42,264 bases of DNA from Prevotellaceae bacterium. GTDB taxonomy: Bacteria; Bacteroidota; Bacteroidia; Bacteroidales; Paludibacteraceae. The DNA lies in NCBI GenBank assembly GCA_031271005.1, contig JAISWT010000038.1, positions 1 to 42,264 on the forward strand, written 5' to 3'. Below are positions 1 through 9,200 of this stretch, one piece after another. Below the pieces are notes generated by a model. The model was not told where the DNA came from. It searched no databases and saw nothing but the letters and a program-made list of their open reading frames with translations. Each line of letters starts with the position of its first letter. Position 1 is the first letter of the stretch. The position numbers were made by a program, and so were the translations under genes.

Positions 1-31
1 CCTAAAAATTAGATTATTTTAGGCGGACAAG

Positions 32-75
32 TTTTCAAAAGCGCAGTTTACTAATGTAAATGAGCATTTTGAAAA
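32..75. repeat. 44-bp interrupted dyad
   Basis: TTTTCAAAA (32-40) and TTTTGAAAA (67-75) form 9 bp. Inside them TTTAC (47-51) and GTAAA (56-60) form 5 bp around a TAAT loop, exactly on the same centre. It lies in 254 bp with no start-to-stop gene. It could be an operator, or the structured 3' end of a transcript entering from the left. Function unknown. Confidence 0.5.
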
Positions 76-132
76 TGAAGTCCAACGACAAATAAGCAGT
101 TTTTAGGAGTTCCCTTATGCGAAACCGTATGG

Positions 133-153
133 AGTTCTTTTGCGCAAAGAACT
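133..153. terminator. Hairpin, possible terminator of an upstream transcript
   Basis: AGTTCTTT (133-140), a five-base loop TGCGC, and AAAGAACT (146-153) form a perfect 8-bp stem followed by GTTTTC. The T run is weak, so the terminator role is only a guess. The rest of 1-254 shows no gene with a start codon. Confidence 0.35.
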
Positions 154-261
154 GTTTTCAACCGTAAAATTATTATCTAACAAATTGAATTTCAGGTTAT
201 TTGTCAAATAATTTCAGGTAGATTTATTAAGTCGTAAAAAACTTTTTTTTCAATGTGCGTG

Positions 262-293
262 TTTGGAAAACTCAAATTTTTCATGTATTTTTG
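262..293 (+). promoter_or_regulatory. carA promoter (Bacteroidetes consensus)
   Basis: TTTG (262-265), a 20-bp spacer and TATTTTTG (286-293) match the Bacteroidetes sigma-ABfr consensus TTTG-N19-21-TAnnTTTG. Transcription should start near 298-300, which puts the ATG at 330 in a short leader and rules out the in-frame GTG at 255. Confidence 0.75.
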
Positions 294-329
294 CCACACT
301 TTACACATTCCCCACTACAAAAAGGTATT

Positions 330-1421
330 ATGCACAATTTCAAGGAATTACATTTAGTTCTCGAAGATGGTACAGTTTTTCGCGGCAAATCATTTGGCTT
401 CGAGTTGTCGGTGGCGGGCGAAGTGGTGTTTAATACAGCAATGGTTGGCTACCCCGAAAGTTTGACCGACCCCTCGTATCGGGGGCAGTTATTAGCCCTG
501 ACTTACCCACTGACAGGCAATTACGGAGTGCCTGATAACGTTTTTGAAGGAGGACTTTCCACTTTTTACGAGTCGGAAAAAATTCAGGCAAGCGGCTTGA
601 TTATTTCCGATTTCTCTTTCCAATACAGCCACTGGAACGCGGCAAAGGGGCTTGACCAGTGGCTGAAAGAGAATAAAACGCCCGCCATTTTCGGCATCGA
701 CACTCGCGCACTCACCAAGCGGGTACGGCAAATGGGCGTTATGCGTGGCAAACTGGTTTTCCCTGATGGACAAGACATTCCATTTGTAGACCCCGACCGC
801 GAAAATCAGGTTGCCAAAGTAAGTTGCACGGAAGTAATTCGTTATGGCACAGGCAAATATAAAGTAGCGCTAATTGATTGCGGAGTGAAACACAATATTA
901 TTCGCTGTCTGCTAAAACGAGACCTAACAGTTATTCGTGTCCCCTGGGATTACGATTTCAACGCTCTGGAGTTCGACGGACTGTTCATTTCCAACGGACC
1001 GGGCGACCCGTCGTGGTGCAGCCCAACAGTTGTCAATATTCAAAAAACGATGGAAACAGGCAGACCCATTTTTGGAATTTGCATGGGAAACCAGTTGCTC
1101 GCAATTGCCGGCGGCGCAAAGACCTATAAACTTAAATACGGACATCGCAGCCACAACCAACCCGTGCAACTTGTGGGTACAAAACGCGCTTTTGTAAGCT
1201 CGCAAAATCACGGCTTTGCAGTGGATAGCAGCACGCTAAATGACAATTGGCAACCGCTTTTTGTCAATATGAATGACGGAACAAACGAGGGGATTCGACA
1301 CAAAACAAAACCCTGGTTTTCGGCTCAATTTCACCCCGAAGCAAGTTCGGGACCCACAGACACGGAGTTCTTGTTCGACATTTTTATTCAAGCAATTGAG
1401 AAAAAAAAATTGCTGATTTAG
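330..1421 (+). CDS. carA: Carbamoyl-phosphate synthase small subunit (glutamine amidotransferase)
   Basis: It releases ammonia from glutamine for the large subunit CarB, which makes carbamoyl phosphate for pyrimidine and arginine synthesis in the cytoplasm. The 363-residue product has the CarA N-terminal domain (LVLEDGTVFRGKSFG) and a class I glutamine amidotransferase domain: nucleophile Cys251 in GICMGNQ, and His335 and Glu337 in FHPEA. Length is normal for the family. I chose the ATG at 330 because a consensus promoter covers 262-293 and the family N-terminus begins here. The ORF ends with a 9-A run (KKK) just before LLI-stop. No carB follows; the next gene is pheT, so the partner subunit must be elsewhere. 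Identification is secure. Confidence 0.96.
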   Translation: MHNFKELHLVLEDGTVFRGKSFGFELSVAGEVVFNTAMVGYPESLTDPSYRGQLLALTYPLTGNYGVPDNVFEGGLSTFYESEKIQASGLIISDFSFQYSHWNAAKGLDQWLKENKTPAIFGIDTRALTKRVRQMGVMRGKLVFPDGQDIPFVDPDRENQVAKVSCTEVIRYGTGKYKVALIDCGVKHNIIRCLLKRDLTVIRVPWDYDFNALEFDGLFISNGPGDPSWCSPTVVNIQKTMETGRPIFGICMGNQLLAIAGGAKTYKLKYGHRSHNQPVQLVGTKRAFVSSQNHGFAVDSSTLNDNWQPLFVNMNDGTNEGIRHKTKPWFSAQFHPEASSGPTDTEFLFDIFIQAIEKKKLLI

Positions 1422-1439
1422 AAAATGACGCAATGAAGG

Positions 1440-1463
1440 AAAAAACGTGCTAACGTTTTTTTT
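1440..1463 (+). terminator. Intrinsic terminator after carA
   Basis: AAAAAACGT (1440-1448), loop GCTA, ACGTTTTTT (1453-1461), then TT. The 9-bp A/T-rich stem ends in a run of eight T about 19 bases after the carA stop. A second small hairpin, GCGC-GAAA-GCGC, follows near 1482-1493. Confidence 0.65.
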
Positions 1464-1530
1464 AAGATATGCCTGGTATAAGGCGCGAAAGCGCTAACAC
1501 TAACATCAGCCGTACGCCATACTCCCCCTC

Positions 1531-1598
1531 CCTACTCCCCCTCTCTTTTGGAGAGGGGGCTGGGGGGTGAGGTGTGGAGAGGGGGCTGGGGGGTGAGG
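1531..1598. repeat. GC-rich intergenic repeat with hairpin and G-runs
   Basis: CCCCCTCTC pairs with GAGAGGGGG across TTTTG. The unit GGAGAGGGGGCTGGGGGG occurs twice in tandem (about 1550-1567 and 1576-1593). Four G-runs (1555-1559, 1562-1567, 1581-1585, 1588-1593) stand out in an AT-rich gap. From memory, similar G-rich elements are common between genes in Bacteroidetes; function unknown. Confidence 0.6.
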
Positions 1599-1684
1599 TT
1601 CTAACCACATTAAATTAACAATACCTAAAATCTTTTATATTAAGAAAGTTCAATCATTGCGTTTTCAATAAAAATTAATTTTCG

Positions 1685-1692
1685 TACCTTTG
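1685..1692 (+). promoter_or_regulatory. pheT promoter -7 element
   Basis: TACCTTTG matches TAnnTTTG 20 bp before the pheT ATG. No clear TTTG lies at the -33 position, so this is a half-consensus promoter. Confidence 0.5.
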
Positions 1693-1712
1693 CGCCTTAA
1701 AATTTTTTTCTT

Positions 1713-4172
1713 ATGAATATTTCTTATAATTGGCTTAAAAATTACATCAATACTCCTGACGATGCAAGTGAAGTATCTGATATATTAACATCTATAGGGT
1801 TGGAAGTTGGAAAAGTAGAAGAGATTGAGCCTGTCAAAGGCGGTCTCAAAGGGCTTGTTGTCGGCGAGGTATTGACTTGTCGGGCGCACGAAAATTCTGA
1901 CCATCTGCACGTTACCACTGTCAATGTTGGCGCGGCAGAAGCGTTGCAAATAGTTTGCGGTGCGCCCAATGTATCTGCCGGTCAGAAGGTTATCGTTGCC
2001 ACCATAGGCGCTACGCTCTACAGCGGCAATGACAGTTTCACCATTAAACGCTCTAAAATTCGCGGCGTAGAAAGTTTCGGAATGATTTGTGCCGAAGATG
2101 AAATCGGGGTCGGCGCCAGCCACGCGGGGATTATCGTGCTGCCGGCAGAGGCAGAAGTTGGAACACCTGCAAAAGATTATTATAACATTCAGAGCGACAG
2201 CATTTTAGAAATAGACATAACCCCCAACCGCATTGATGCTGCTTCGCACATTGGAGTAGCACGCGATATGGTTGCGTATTATTCTGTCCGCAAACCTCAA
2301 ATAAAATTACAACTGCCTGATATTAAGAATTTTAGAGTAGAAAATAATTCACTTAAAATTCCTGTCGAAATAAAGAACAGCCAACTCTGTCCGCGTTACA
2401 CGAGTGTAACAATTTCTGACATGAAAATAGAAGAATCACCTGAGTGGCTCAAAAACAGGCTGTTAGCAATTGGGCAGCGACCAATCAACAACGTGGTTGA
2501 TGTTACAAATTTTGTGCTGCACGAACTTGGACATCCGCTTCACGCCTTTGATGCCGACAAAATAGTCGGCGGGAAAGTAGTTGTGCAAACCGTGCCCGAA
2601 GGCACAAAATTCACCACGCTCGATGGCATTGAACGCACATTAAACGGCTCAGAATTAATGATTTGCGACACCGAAAAACCTATGTGTATTGGCGGCGTCT
2701 TTGGCGGAATAGCAAGCGGAGTTACCGGCAATACTCAACGAGTGTTCTTGGAATCGGCATATTTCAATCCTGTAAGCATCAGAAAAACAGCGCGTTATCA
2801 TGGGCTTAATACCGATGCCTCGTTTCGCTACGAGCGCGGCGCCGACCCCAACATTACCGTTTTTGCACTCAAACGCGCCGCAATGCTGATTTGCGAACTA
2901 ACGGGTGGGAAAATTTCCGGCGAAATTAGCGATATTTATATTGCTGAAATTCAACCGTTTAACGTGAATTTAAATTTCCAAAAAATTAAGGATTTAACAG
3001 GTGTGGATATTGACAGGGAAGTCGTAGAAACTATTCTTAAATCTTTGGAGATAAAGATTTTAGAGGCTAATGAGGCGATGTACAAATTACAAGTTCCGCC
3101 TTATCGCGTTGATGTTCAACGAGATGTAGATGTTATAGAAGATATTTTGCGCATCTATGGCTTCAACAATGTGGAAATCACCACAAGCGTAAAATCGGCT
3201 ATCCAATATTCCGGTAAACCGAACAGGCACAGATTGCAACAACTTGTGTCTGAACAACTTACTGCTCAGGGCTTCAACGAAATTCTAAACAATTCACTGA
3301 CAAAAGAAGCGTATTATGTCGGGCTGACATCTTTTCCGTCTGCCAATTGTGTGAAACTGCTCAACCCTTTGAGTTCCGACCTTAACGTGATGCGGCAAAC
3401 GCTGCTTTTCGGCGGGCTGGAAAGCATTGCTCGCAATATTAATCATCAAAATGCAAATTTGAAATTTTATGAATTTGGCAACTGTTACCATTTTCACGCG
3501 GAACAAACGGATAAAAATCAGCCGCTCAGTTCTTATTCGGAAAAGTTGCATCTTGCGCTTTGGCTCACCGGTGAAAAATATGTGAAAAATTGGACAGTTA
3601 AAAATGCGCCTGCAAGTTTTTTCCAACTGAAAGCATACGTTGAAAATGTTATTAAACGCCTGAATATCAATGAAAAAATGCTTGTCAGCGCCGAAGTTCA
3701 TAACGATTTGTTAACCAAAGCGTTGATGGTTACTACGCACAACGCAAAACCGCTTGCGATTTTTGGAACCGTTTCGCCGGAAGTTCTGCAACAGTTTGGT
3801 ATTGAGCAAGATGTGTATTATGCTGATTTTAACTGGAACAATCTAATTCACCTCTCTGCACAAACTCAAATCAGGGCACAGAATTTGCCAAAATATCCTG
3901 CCGTTTCGCGCGACTTGGCGCTTTTGCTTGATAAATCTGTTAAATTTGCAGAGATTGAAAAAATTGCATATCAAACGGAAAAAAAATTGCTGAAAAAAGT
4001 TACGCTTTTTGATGTTTATGAAGGTAACAGTCTTCAAGCAGATAAAAAATCATACGCCGTAAGTTTTATTCTCCAAGATGAAGAGAAAACACTGAACGAC
4101 AAGCAGATAAATATGATTATGCAAAAACTGCAAAACGCTTTTGAGACACAATTGGATGCCAAGTTGAGGTAA
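1713..4172 (+). CDS. pheT: Phenylalanine--tRNA ligase beta subunit
   Basis: It pairs with PheS to charge tRNA-Phe and carries the editing and tRNA-binding functions. The 819-residue product has the expected order: an EMAP/tRNA-binding domain (about 40-155), the B3/4 editing domain with the signature SIRKTARYHGLNTDASFRYE (about 355-375), B5 (about 405-480), a catalytic-like core, and a C-terminal ferredoxin-fold anticodon-binding domain beginning LPKYPAVSRDLALL (about 725-819). Length is normal for the full bacterial type. The ATG lies 20 bp after a TAnnTTTG element. pheS is not adjacent, which is common in Bacteroidetes. It is a single-gene transcript ended by a strong hairpin. Confidence 0.97.
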   Translation: MNISYNWLKNYINTPDDASEVSDILTSIGLEVGKVEEIEPVKGGLKGLVVGEVLTCRAHENSDHLHVTTVNVGAAEALQIVCGAPNVSAGQKVIVATIGATLYSGNDSFTIKRSKIRGVESFGMICAEDEIGVGASHAGIIVLPAEAEVGTPAKDYYNIQSDSILEIDITPNRIDAASHIGVARDMVAYYSVRKPQIKLQLPDIKNFRVENNSLKIPVEIKNSQLCPRYTSVTISDMKIEESPEWLKNRLLAIGQRPINNVVDVTNFVLHELGHPLHAFDADKIVGGKVVVQTVPEGTKFTTLDGIERTLNGSELMICDTEKPMCIGGVFGGIASGVTGNTQRVFLESAYFNPVSIRKTARYHGLNTDASFRYERGADPNITVFALKRAAMLICELTGGKISGEISDIYIAEIQPFNVNLNFQKIKDLTGVDIDREVVETILKSLEIKILEANEAMYKLQVPPYRVDVQRDVDVIEDILRIYGFNNVEITTSVKSAIQYSGKPNRHRLQQLVSEQLTAQGFNEILNNSLTKEAYYVGLTSFPSANCVKLLNPLSSDLNVMRQTLLFGGLESIARNINHQNANLKFYEFGNCYHFHAEQTDKNQPLSSYSEKLHLALWLTGEKYVKNWTVKNAPASFFQLKAYVENVIKRLNINEKMLVSAEVHNDLLTKALMVTTHNAKPLAIFGTVSPEVLQQFGIEQDVYYADFNWNNLIHLSAQTQIRAQNLPKYPAVSRDLALLLDKSVKFAEIEKIAYQTEKKLLKKVTLFDVYEGNSLQADKKSYAVSFILQDEEKTLNDKQINMIMQKLQNAFETQLDAKLR

Positions 4173-4209
4173 AAACATTCCAGTAACTTCTTTATAATGA
4201 CTGCATTGC

Positions 4210-4255
4210 GGCGCTGTCATTTTGACAGGCGTCAAAATGACAGCGCCAACTTTTT
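4210..4255 (+). terminator. 17-bp perfect hairpin terminator after pheT
   Basis: GGCGCTGTCATTTTGAC (4210-4226), loop AGGC, and its exact complement (4231-4247), then AAC and five T. It lies between convergent pheT and gldJ; the T run is on the plus side, so it mainly serves pheT. The small ORF around it is an artefact of the palindrome. Confidence 0.8.
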
Positions 4256-4312
4256 ACTGTTGGCGCCTAACAAGGAGATTAATTTCTTAAAAATTCAACT
4301 TATAAGTGATAT

Positions 4313-5845
4313 TTATTTTATCGGCTTTTCGGTTTCGCCAATCATACTCATTGCGCAACGGAAGCCGATGTCGTTTGTTCGCTTTTTCTGGTTGAGGAAA
4401 CGGCGCGAGCCGCTGCTAAGCCAATAAACGCGGTCTTTCCACGAGCCACCTTTATAGACACGTGTTTCGTCATCAATTTGCGGCGCCAGCACATCTGTTG
4501 GGTCAATTTTCAGGTCGGCACGCTGCATTTCTGCAAGTCCGGCAGTGTCGCCTGCGAGCAGGAAGTCGGTCATAACGCGCGACATCACATCACCATCTTT
4601 GAAACTGCGCTTGTCGCCATCCTTGGCAACAACCTGTTTGATGCGTCCGAGTGAATCTATCACAAAAAGAGGACTTCCGTTTTCGTCTTCGCCGTCACTT
4701 TCAAACATTGTATAAACATTGCCTCTAAAAGAGTTGTATTCCGATTCGTCTTCAAATGATGTTGAACGATAAACATCTAATACCCATTCATTTACGTTGC
4801 CCGCCATGTTAAACAGTCCAAAATCGTTTGGGAAATAGCTGTTCACGGGTACTGTTGTAACGCCTCTGTCGTCAAGGGCGCCTGATGTTCCCATCATGTC
4901 GCCGCGCCCGCGGACGTAGTTTGCCAACATCATTCCGCGATATTTTCCTTTCTTGGGATTACGCATTTGCATACCCGACCAGGGATATTCGCGCGTCTCC
5001 TGCACAAATCCCTGCCTTTTGTTCTTTTTGCTTACTTTAATTCCGTAGGCGGCAAATTCCCATTCTGCTTCTGTGGGGAGGCGCACGTCGGGGTACAAAA
5101 CGCCTTCTGCCATAGATGCTTTTTTATTGTTGCCATACAGGTCTTTGTTCTGTTTTTTCCCTTCGGCAGGATAATAGGTAGAACTGTACAGGTATTTTTG
5201 GGTACTGAAAACAAAATTTTCGGTAATATCCAGCAAGTCCATCCCTTCAATTGCTTTAAAATCAGGGCTTTTAATGAATCCTGCTTTTATTAGCGCATCT
5301 TCGTTCAGTCGGTCTGTACGCCACTGGCAATAGTCCATTGCCTGCTCCCAACTGACCCCCACTATGGGATAATAGTTGAAATTCGGGTGGTCAAAGTAAT
5401 ATTGTATAAGCGGGTCGTTATACGCAAGTTCTTCGCGCCATACGTTCTTGTCGGGTCGTGCTTTCGATACTATTTCCGGCGCCGCCTGCTCAAACACAAG
5501 TTGCATCCAATAAACATATTCGCGCCAGTTGAGATTTGTTATTTCGTACTGGTCCATATAAAACGAACTTATAGTGATGCGGCGGCGCGGGTTGTTGCGT
5601 GCTGCCGTTACTGCCTCGGTCTTTTCGCCGATTGTGAAAGTTCCGCCTTCTACAGGCAACATTCCGTGGGGGACTTTTCCTTTTACTTCGTCTTTGACGG
5701 TGAACCCGGTGGTTGTTTTGTCGTTGTATTTCCAACCTGTTACGTTGGAATAACCTTTGCCGGCAGATTTGGAGCAGCCCGACAAAATGACCGAAATTGC
5801 CAATAAAATAAATAAGTTCTTGAATATTAATGACTTGTTTACCAT
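4313..5845 (-). CDS. gldJ: GldJ-like lipoprotein (SUMF1 fold), gliding/type IX secretion
   Basis: The 510-residue protein starts with a lipoprotein signal whose lipobox is LSGC, putting the lipidated cysteine at residue 24. The rest is a formylglycine-generating-enzyme/SUMF1 fold (VEGGTFTIG near 66, YMDQYEITN, YPIVGVSWEQAMDYCQWR, a C-terminal RVYKGGSW and GFRCAMS). TGWKYNDKTTTGF, YWMQLVF and VWREELAYND after the signal match GldJ better than GldK/PorK. GldJ is known to be needed for gliding and for type IX secretion stability in Flavobacterium; it is thought structural rather than enzymatic. It stands alone here, without gldKLMN, as GldJ usually does. Its promoter is at 5894-5924. GldK is the main alternative name. 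Confidence 0.85.
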   Translation of the reverse strand: MVNKSLIFKNLFILLAISVILSGCSKSAGKGYSNVTGWKYNDKTTTGFTVKDEVKGKVPHGMLPVEGGTFTIGEKTEAVTAARNNPRRRITISSFYMDQYEITNLNWREYVYWMQLVFEQAAPEIVSKARPDKNVWREELAYNDPLIQYYFDHPNFNYYPIVGVSWEQAMDYCQWRTDRLNEDALIKAGFIKSPDFKAIEGMDLLDITENFVFSTQKYLYSSTYYPAEGKKQNKDLYGNNKKASMAEGVLYPDVRLPTEAEWEFAAYGIKVSKKNKRQGFVQETREYPWSGMQMRNPKKGKYRGMMLANYVRGRGDMMGTSGALDDRGVTTVPVNSYFPNDFGLFNMAGNVNEWVLDVYRSTSFEDESEYNSFRGNVYTMFESDGEDENGSPLFVIDSLGRIKQVVAKDGDKRSFKDGDVMSRVMTDFLLAGDTAGLAEMQRADLKIDPTDVLAPQIDDETRVYKGGSWKDRVYWLSSGSRRFLNQKKRTNDIGFRCAMSMIGETEKPIK

Positions 5846-5893
5846 ATATTTATATTGAAAAAAGATGGTTATGCTCTTCGTGCTTTAAGCGTG

Positions 5894-5924
5894 CAAAAAT
5901 ACAAATTTTTTGAGTGAACACAAA
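5894..5924 (-). promoter_or_regulatory. gldJ promoter (Bacteroidetes consensus)
   Basis: Read on the minus strand: TTTG (5924-5921), 19-bp spacer, TATTTTTG (5901-5894). It lies about 50 bp before the gldJ start. Confidence 0.7.
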
Positions 5925-6007
5925 TTTTTTGTAAAATATTTTTAATTATACTATATATTTTGTAAATCATTTTTACATATCTCTGTGTATAGTCGGATAT
6001 TTTATGC

Positions 6008-6015
6008 TAATTTTG
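6008..6015 (+). promoter_or_regulatory. folP promoter -7 element
   Basis: TAATTTTG matches TAnnTTTG 31 bp before the folP ATG. No good -33 TTTG is visible. Confidence 0.45.
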
Positions 6016-6046
6016 TTGAAATATTTTTACGATAAAATTTATTTAT

Positions 6047-6895
6047 ATGAGAAGAAATATTAAAACAGTTAAATTTAATAATTCGTTGCATGTTTTTGAT
6101 TTTCCCATTGTAATGGGCATTCTGAATGTAACCCCCGATTCGTTCTACAGTACAAGTAGAAACGTTTCGGAGATTGAAATATTGCACAGCGCCGAAAAAA
6201 TTTTGACCGAAGGCGCTAATATTATTGATATTGGGGGTTTTTCTACTCGCCCGAATGCTGAAATGGTGCATCAAGACGAGGAGATTCGGCGCGTTTGTGT
6301 GGCAATAGAACTGATTTTGAAGCGTTTTCCCACCACTGTTATCTCTGTTGATACTTTTCGCGCCGGCGTTGCCGAAGTGGTTTGCCGAAATTATAATGTC
6401 CGGATTATCAACGATGTAGGTGGTGGAATGTGGGACGAGCGAATGTTTGAAACCATTGCGCGTACGCACGCTGCCTATATCCTGATGCACACAAGTCCTG
6501 CGATGTGTTCGATGACCGTTCCCTGCGAATATGACAATATTGCCGCTGAGGTTATTTCGTTTTTTAATAACAGAATAAAGAAACTTAATGAACTGAATAT
6601 TAATGATATAATTCTCGATTTTGGCTTTGGCTTTGCGAAAAACACGGAGCAGAACTATGACCTTTTCAGCAAAATAAAATATTTTGATGTTTTTGATTTG
6701 CCTTTGCTTGTTGGAATTTCGCGCAAATCGATGCTGCAAAGGTTACTTGGTGTGGATTCCGGCGGCGCGCTCAACGGCACAAGTTCTCTGAACACGCTTG
6801 CGCTTGTACAAGGCGCTGATATTCTGCGAGTTCACGATGTGCACGAAGCAGTTGAGGCAGTTAAGATTTACAAAAAAGTTGAGAGTTTTAATTGA
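6047..6895 (+). CDS. folP: Dihydropteroate synthase
   Basis: It condenses p-aminobenzoate with hydroxymethyl-dihydropterin pyrophosphate in folate synthesis and is the sulfonamide target. The 282-residue TIM-barrel protein shows the family signatures VMGILNVTPDSF (residues 22-33), a following IIDIGGFSTRP loop, and SRKSMLQRLLG near the C-terminus. Length is normal. In many Bacteroidetes folP precedes a diadenylate cyclase gene; here the next gene is a convergent TPR gene whose stop overlaps the folP stop by 8 bp, so that pairing is lost. Confidence 0.96.
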   Translation: MRRNIKTVKFNNSLHVFDFPIVMGILNVTPDSFYSTSRNVSEIEILHSAEKILTEGANIIDIGGFSTRPNAEMVHQDEEIRRVCVAIELILKRFPTTVISVDTFRAGVAEVVCRNYNVRIINDVGGGMWDERMFETIARTHAAYILMHTSPAMCSMTVPCEYDNIAAEVISFFNNRIKKLNELNINDIILDFGFGFAKNTEQNYDLFSKIKYFDVFDLPLLVGISRKSMLQRLLGVDSGGALNGTSSLNTLALVQGADILRVHDVHEAVEAVKIYKKVESFN

Positions 6896-9098
6896 GTTTA
6901 TGCCGTATTGCATCGGTTAGATAGGTCATTTCATCTTTATTGACCCCGTTTTTCAGCAAAAATTTTTCGTCGGCACGAATAGTTGCAATCAGCGATTCGG
7001 TGTTTTCACCTGTTTGGTCTGTGGTTTTGAGGTAAAAGTCAATCGCAGTGTTGAATTTGCTGTGGCACAGGGCGATGTGCGCCGCGTGCAAAAAGTCAAG
7101 CGAATCGGGGTTGTAGTCTATGCAGCGCGTTGAATAATATTCGGCTTCTGCGAGGTTGCCCATCGCAAATGCGCACCACGCTATTGCCTGCCACAGTTTT
7201 TTGTTGTCGTCAGTTTTTTCAATCGTGGAATACACAGCGCGTGCTTCGGGGTATTGTTCCAACTCAATGTAGCAGCGTGCAATATTGAATTTATTTTTTA
7301 TACTCGGTTTGAGAAAATCAATGTGCAGGTAAGTCTCAAGCGATTTTTCAAAATCCTGCTGCACGCGGTAGCAGAGCGCTATCTTTTTCAGTGTCCAACT
7401 GTCGTCAGGCTGTATCAAATCGGCTTTCAGATAGTTAGCAATGGCTTTCTGATTATTCTCTGTTTTTTGGTATGCAAAAGCCAACTTTTGGAACGCCGCA
7501 AAGTCGGTCGGATTTTTTGCCGTAATTATTTCAAATATTTCGATAGCCTGATTATAAAGTTTTTTTGAGAGATAATAATTTGCCGTATTTATCTGAATAT
7601 GAGCATTATTTTCTATTAAAACGGAGAACAAAAAAGTTTTATGCACAAATCTGTTTGCGGCAAACATGTCGGGGAAATCGTGTCGGAACGGGAAGAGTTT
7701 AAAAAACCTGTACAAGTCTTGTATATATTGCTTTGAGAGGTTCGAGGCACGTTTTTCAGGATTCAGCAGCGCTTCTTCATTTTCTATTTCCTTGAGTTGT
7801 CCGATGTCGGCATTTATTGAGCCGAACAATATTTTTTTCTGATTTTCGGGCATTTGCGCTACGCTCAAAAAGAGTGAATATTTGTCGGAATTGCACATTG
7901 CCGAACTGCTCATCATTGCAGCAACGAGCGATTTTTCATCGGGCTTTTCGGTGGCTGTAAGGCGCATAATGTCAGCCTGATTGAGGTCGAAAGGGCGAAA
8001 CCAGTTTGCAATTTCTTTGAAGAACGGGAAATGTTTCAAGGTGGCAAACGTACTCATATACACGTCTGCGCCTTCGAGTTGCAGTTCTGCTATTTCCTCA
8101 AACTTTGAGGTCAGGTCGCTGTCGCCCATAATATTTTCCCATTCGGGGTTCTGTTCTTCTCCGTCTTCTGATTTCAGGAGGTTTTCCACGTCGTTTGTTT
8201 CGCGGATTTTAGGGGCAATTTTATTTATCCGAGGCAAAATCTCTTCGTGCATTTTTTTTGTAATGCCTTCGGTTTGCGTGGTGCTTATTATTTGTAAAAT
8301 GATTATTTCCAGCGCTTTAACTATATATCTTTGGTCGCTCAATACTACAAGTCGATTGTGTATTGATGGAAACATCGGCAAAAACTGATTGTATTTTGAG
8401 AGAACAAATACCAGCCCTACGAGCGCCCTCTGCCCGATGTTCGGGTCGTTGCTTTGGCAGCAGTCCAGCAGCAGCAGCAGTTTCTCTTCGCTGAAAACGC
8501 GCCACAGGTTCAGGGTTAGAGCGGCAACGAGCAGCGCTTTTTCCGCGCTGTGATGATATTGTGGGGATATTATCTGTTCAAAAACGCTCAAGTCATCGGC
8601 GTTCATTTCGGTTTTCAGCCAGAAAATTGCAAACAGTTGCGCCACAAAGTTTTCTTTTCTGATTTCGAGATTTATGATTTCGTTGTACTGTACAATCTCG
8701 CTGTTGCGCTGAATATCAAGTTGTTGGTTGAGTTTTTTTATATAATTAAAAATTTCGGGCGATGTTTTTATTTCTCTTCCTGCCAGATGTCGTTTTTCAG
8801 AAAATTCGTAGATTGCCGAATCTGTCAGCAACATTTCGCGCAGGTCTGTAACGAGCAGAAAAAGTTGCCTCTGAATTTGTTCGTAGCGCATTTTTCGGTC
8901 TTCGTCCTGCGTTCCGTTCACAAAATAGTCGAGCAAAAATCCGTAGTCTTGCCACAAATCGTTGAACCTGTCAAACATTTGTTCAGATTTCAACTCGCGG
9001 ACAAGCGTTTTGGCTTTATCAAAAGCCAAAACCAAATCGTTGTGTGTAAGAAACTTACACGCTTCGCGAAATACTGTATGTATTTGCGGTGGAGTCAT
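6888..9098 (-). CDS. Tetratricopeptide-repeat protein
   Basis: This 736-residue protein has no signal peptide and is probably cytoplasmic. The first 450 residues are helical with no domain I recognise. Residues about 500-700 hold several TPR units, with phrases such as AFQKLAFAYQKTENNQKAIANYLKA, KKIALCYRVQ and AAHIALCHSK. TPR arrays bind other proteins, so a scaffold or assembly role is the most one can say. It may share a transcript with the Crp-type regulator upstream (about 100 bp gap). The stop codon overlaps the end of convergent folP. Confidence 0.8.
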   Translation of the reverse strand: MTPPQIHTVFREACKFLTHNDLVLAFDKAKTLVRELKSEQMFDRFNDLWQDYGFLLDYFVNGTQDEDRKMRYEQIQRQLFLLVTDLREMLLTDSAIYEFSEKRHLAGREIKTSPEIFNYIKKLNQQLDIQRNSEIVQYNEIINLEIRKENFVAQLFAIFWLKTEMNADDLSVFEQIISPQYHHSAEKALLVAALTLNLWRVFSEEKLLLLLDCCQSNDPNIGQRALVGLVFVLSKYNQFLPMFPSIHNRLVVLSDQRYIVKALEIIILQIISTTQTEGITKKMHEEILPRINKIAPKIRETNDVENLLKSEDGEEQNPEWENIMGDSDLTSKFEEIAELQLEGADVYMSTFATLKHFPFFKEIANWFRPFDLNQADIMRLTATEKPDEKSLVAAMMSSSAMCNSDKYSLFLSVAQMPENQKKILFGSINADIGQLKEIENEEALLNPEKRASNLSKQYIQDLYRFFKLFPFRHDFPDMFAANRFVHKTFLFSVLIENNAHIQINTANYYLSKKLYNQAIEIFEIITAKNPTDFAAFQKLAFAYQKTENNQKAIANYLKADLIQPDDSWTLKKIALCYRVQQDFEKSLETYLHIDFLKPSIKNKFNIARCYIELEQYPEARAVYSTIEKTDDNKKLWQAIAWCAFAMGNLAEAEYYSTRCIDYNPDSLDFLHAAHIALCHSKFNTAIDFYLKTTDQTGENTESLIATIRADEKFLLKNGVNKDEMTYLTDAIRHKLN

Positions 9099-9200
9099 TG
9101 TATTATTCCGTATTTTTTCAGAGCAGAAAATCCGCGTCTTTTTTTTTGACCTGCCGTGCAGCGAGATGTTTAATTTGTCAATTAAAAAAATTTAAAGGTT

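Noticed and set aside
1395-1500. Frameshifted extension of CarA at its 9-A run
   Set aside because: A shift would add about 13 residues with no family counterpart; unlike dnaX there is no precedent or conserved position.
4313-5845. Orphan gldK/porK of the type IX secretion core
   Set aside because: The N-terminal TGWKYNDK and YWMQLVF patterns fit GldJ, which is normally separate from gldKLMN, so the missing gldL is not anomalous.
6002-6739. 245-codon minus-strand ORF over folP
   Set aside because: folP has clear family motifs on the plus strand; the antisense product shows no recognisable domain.
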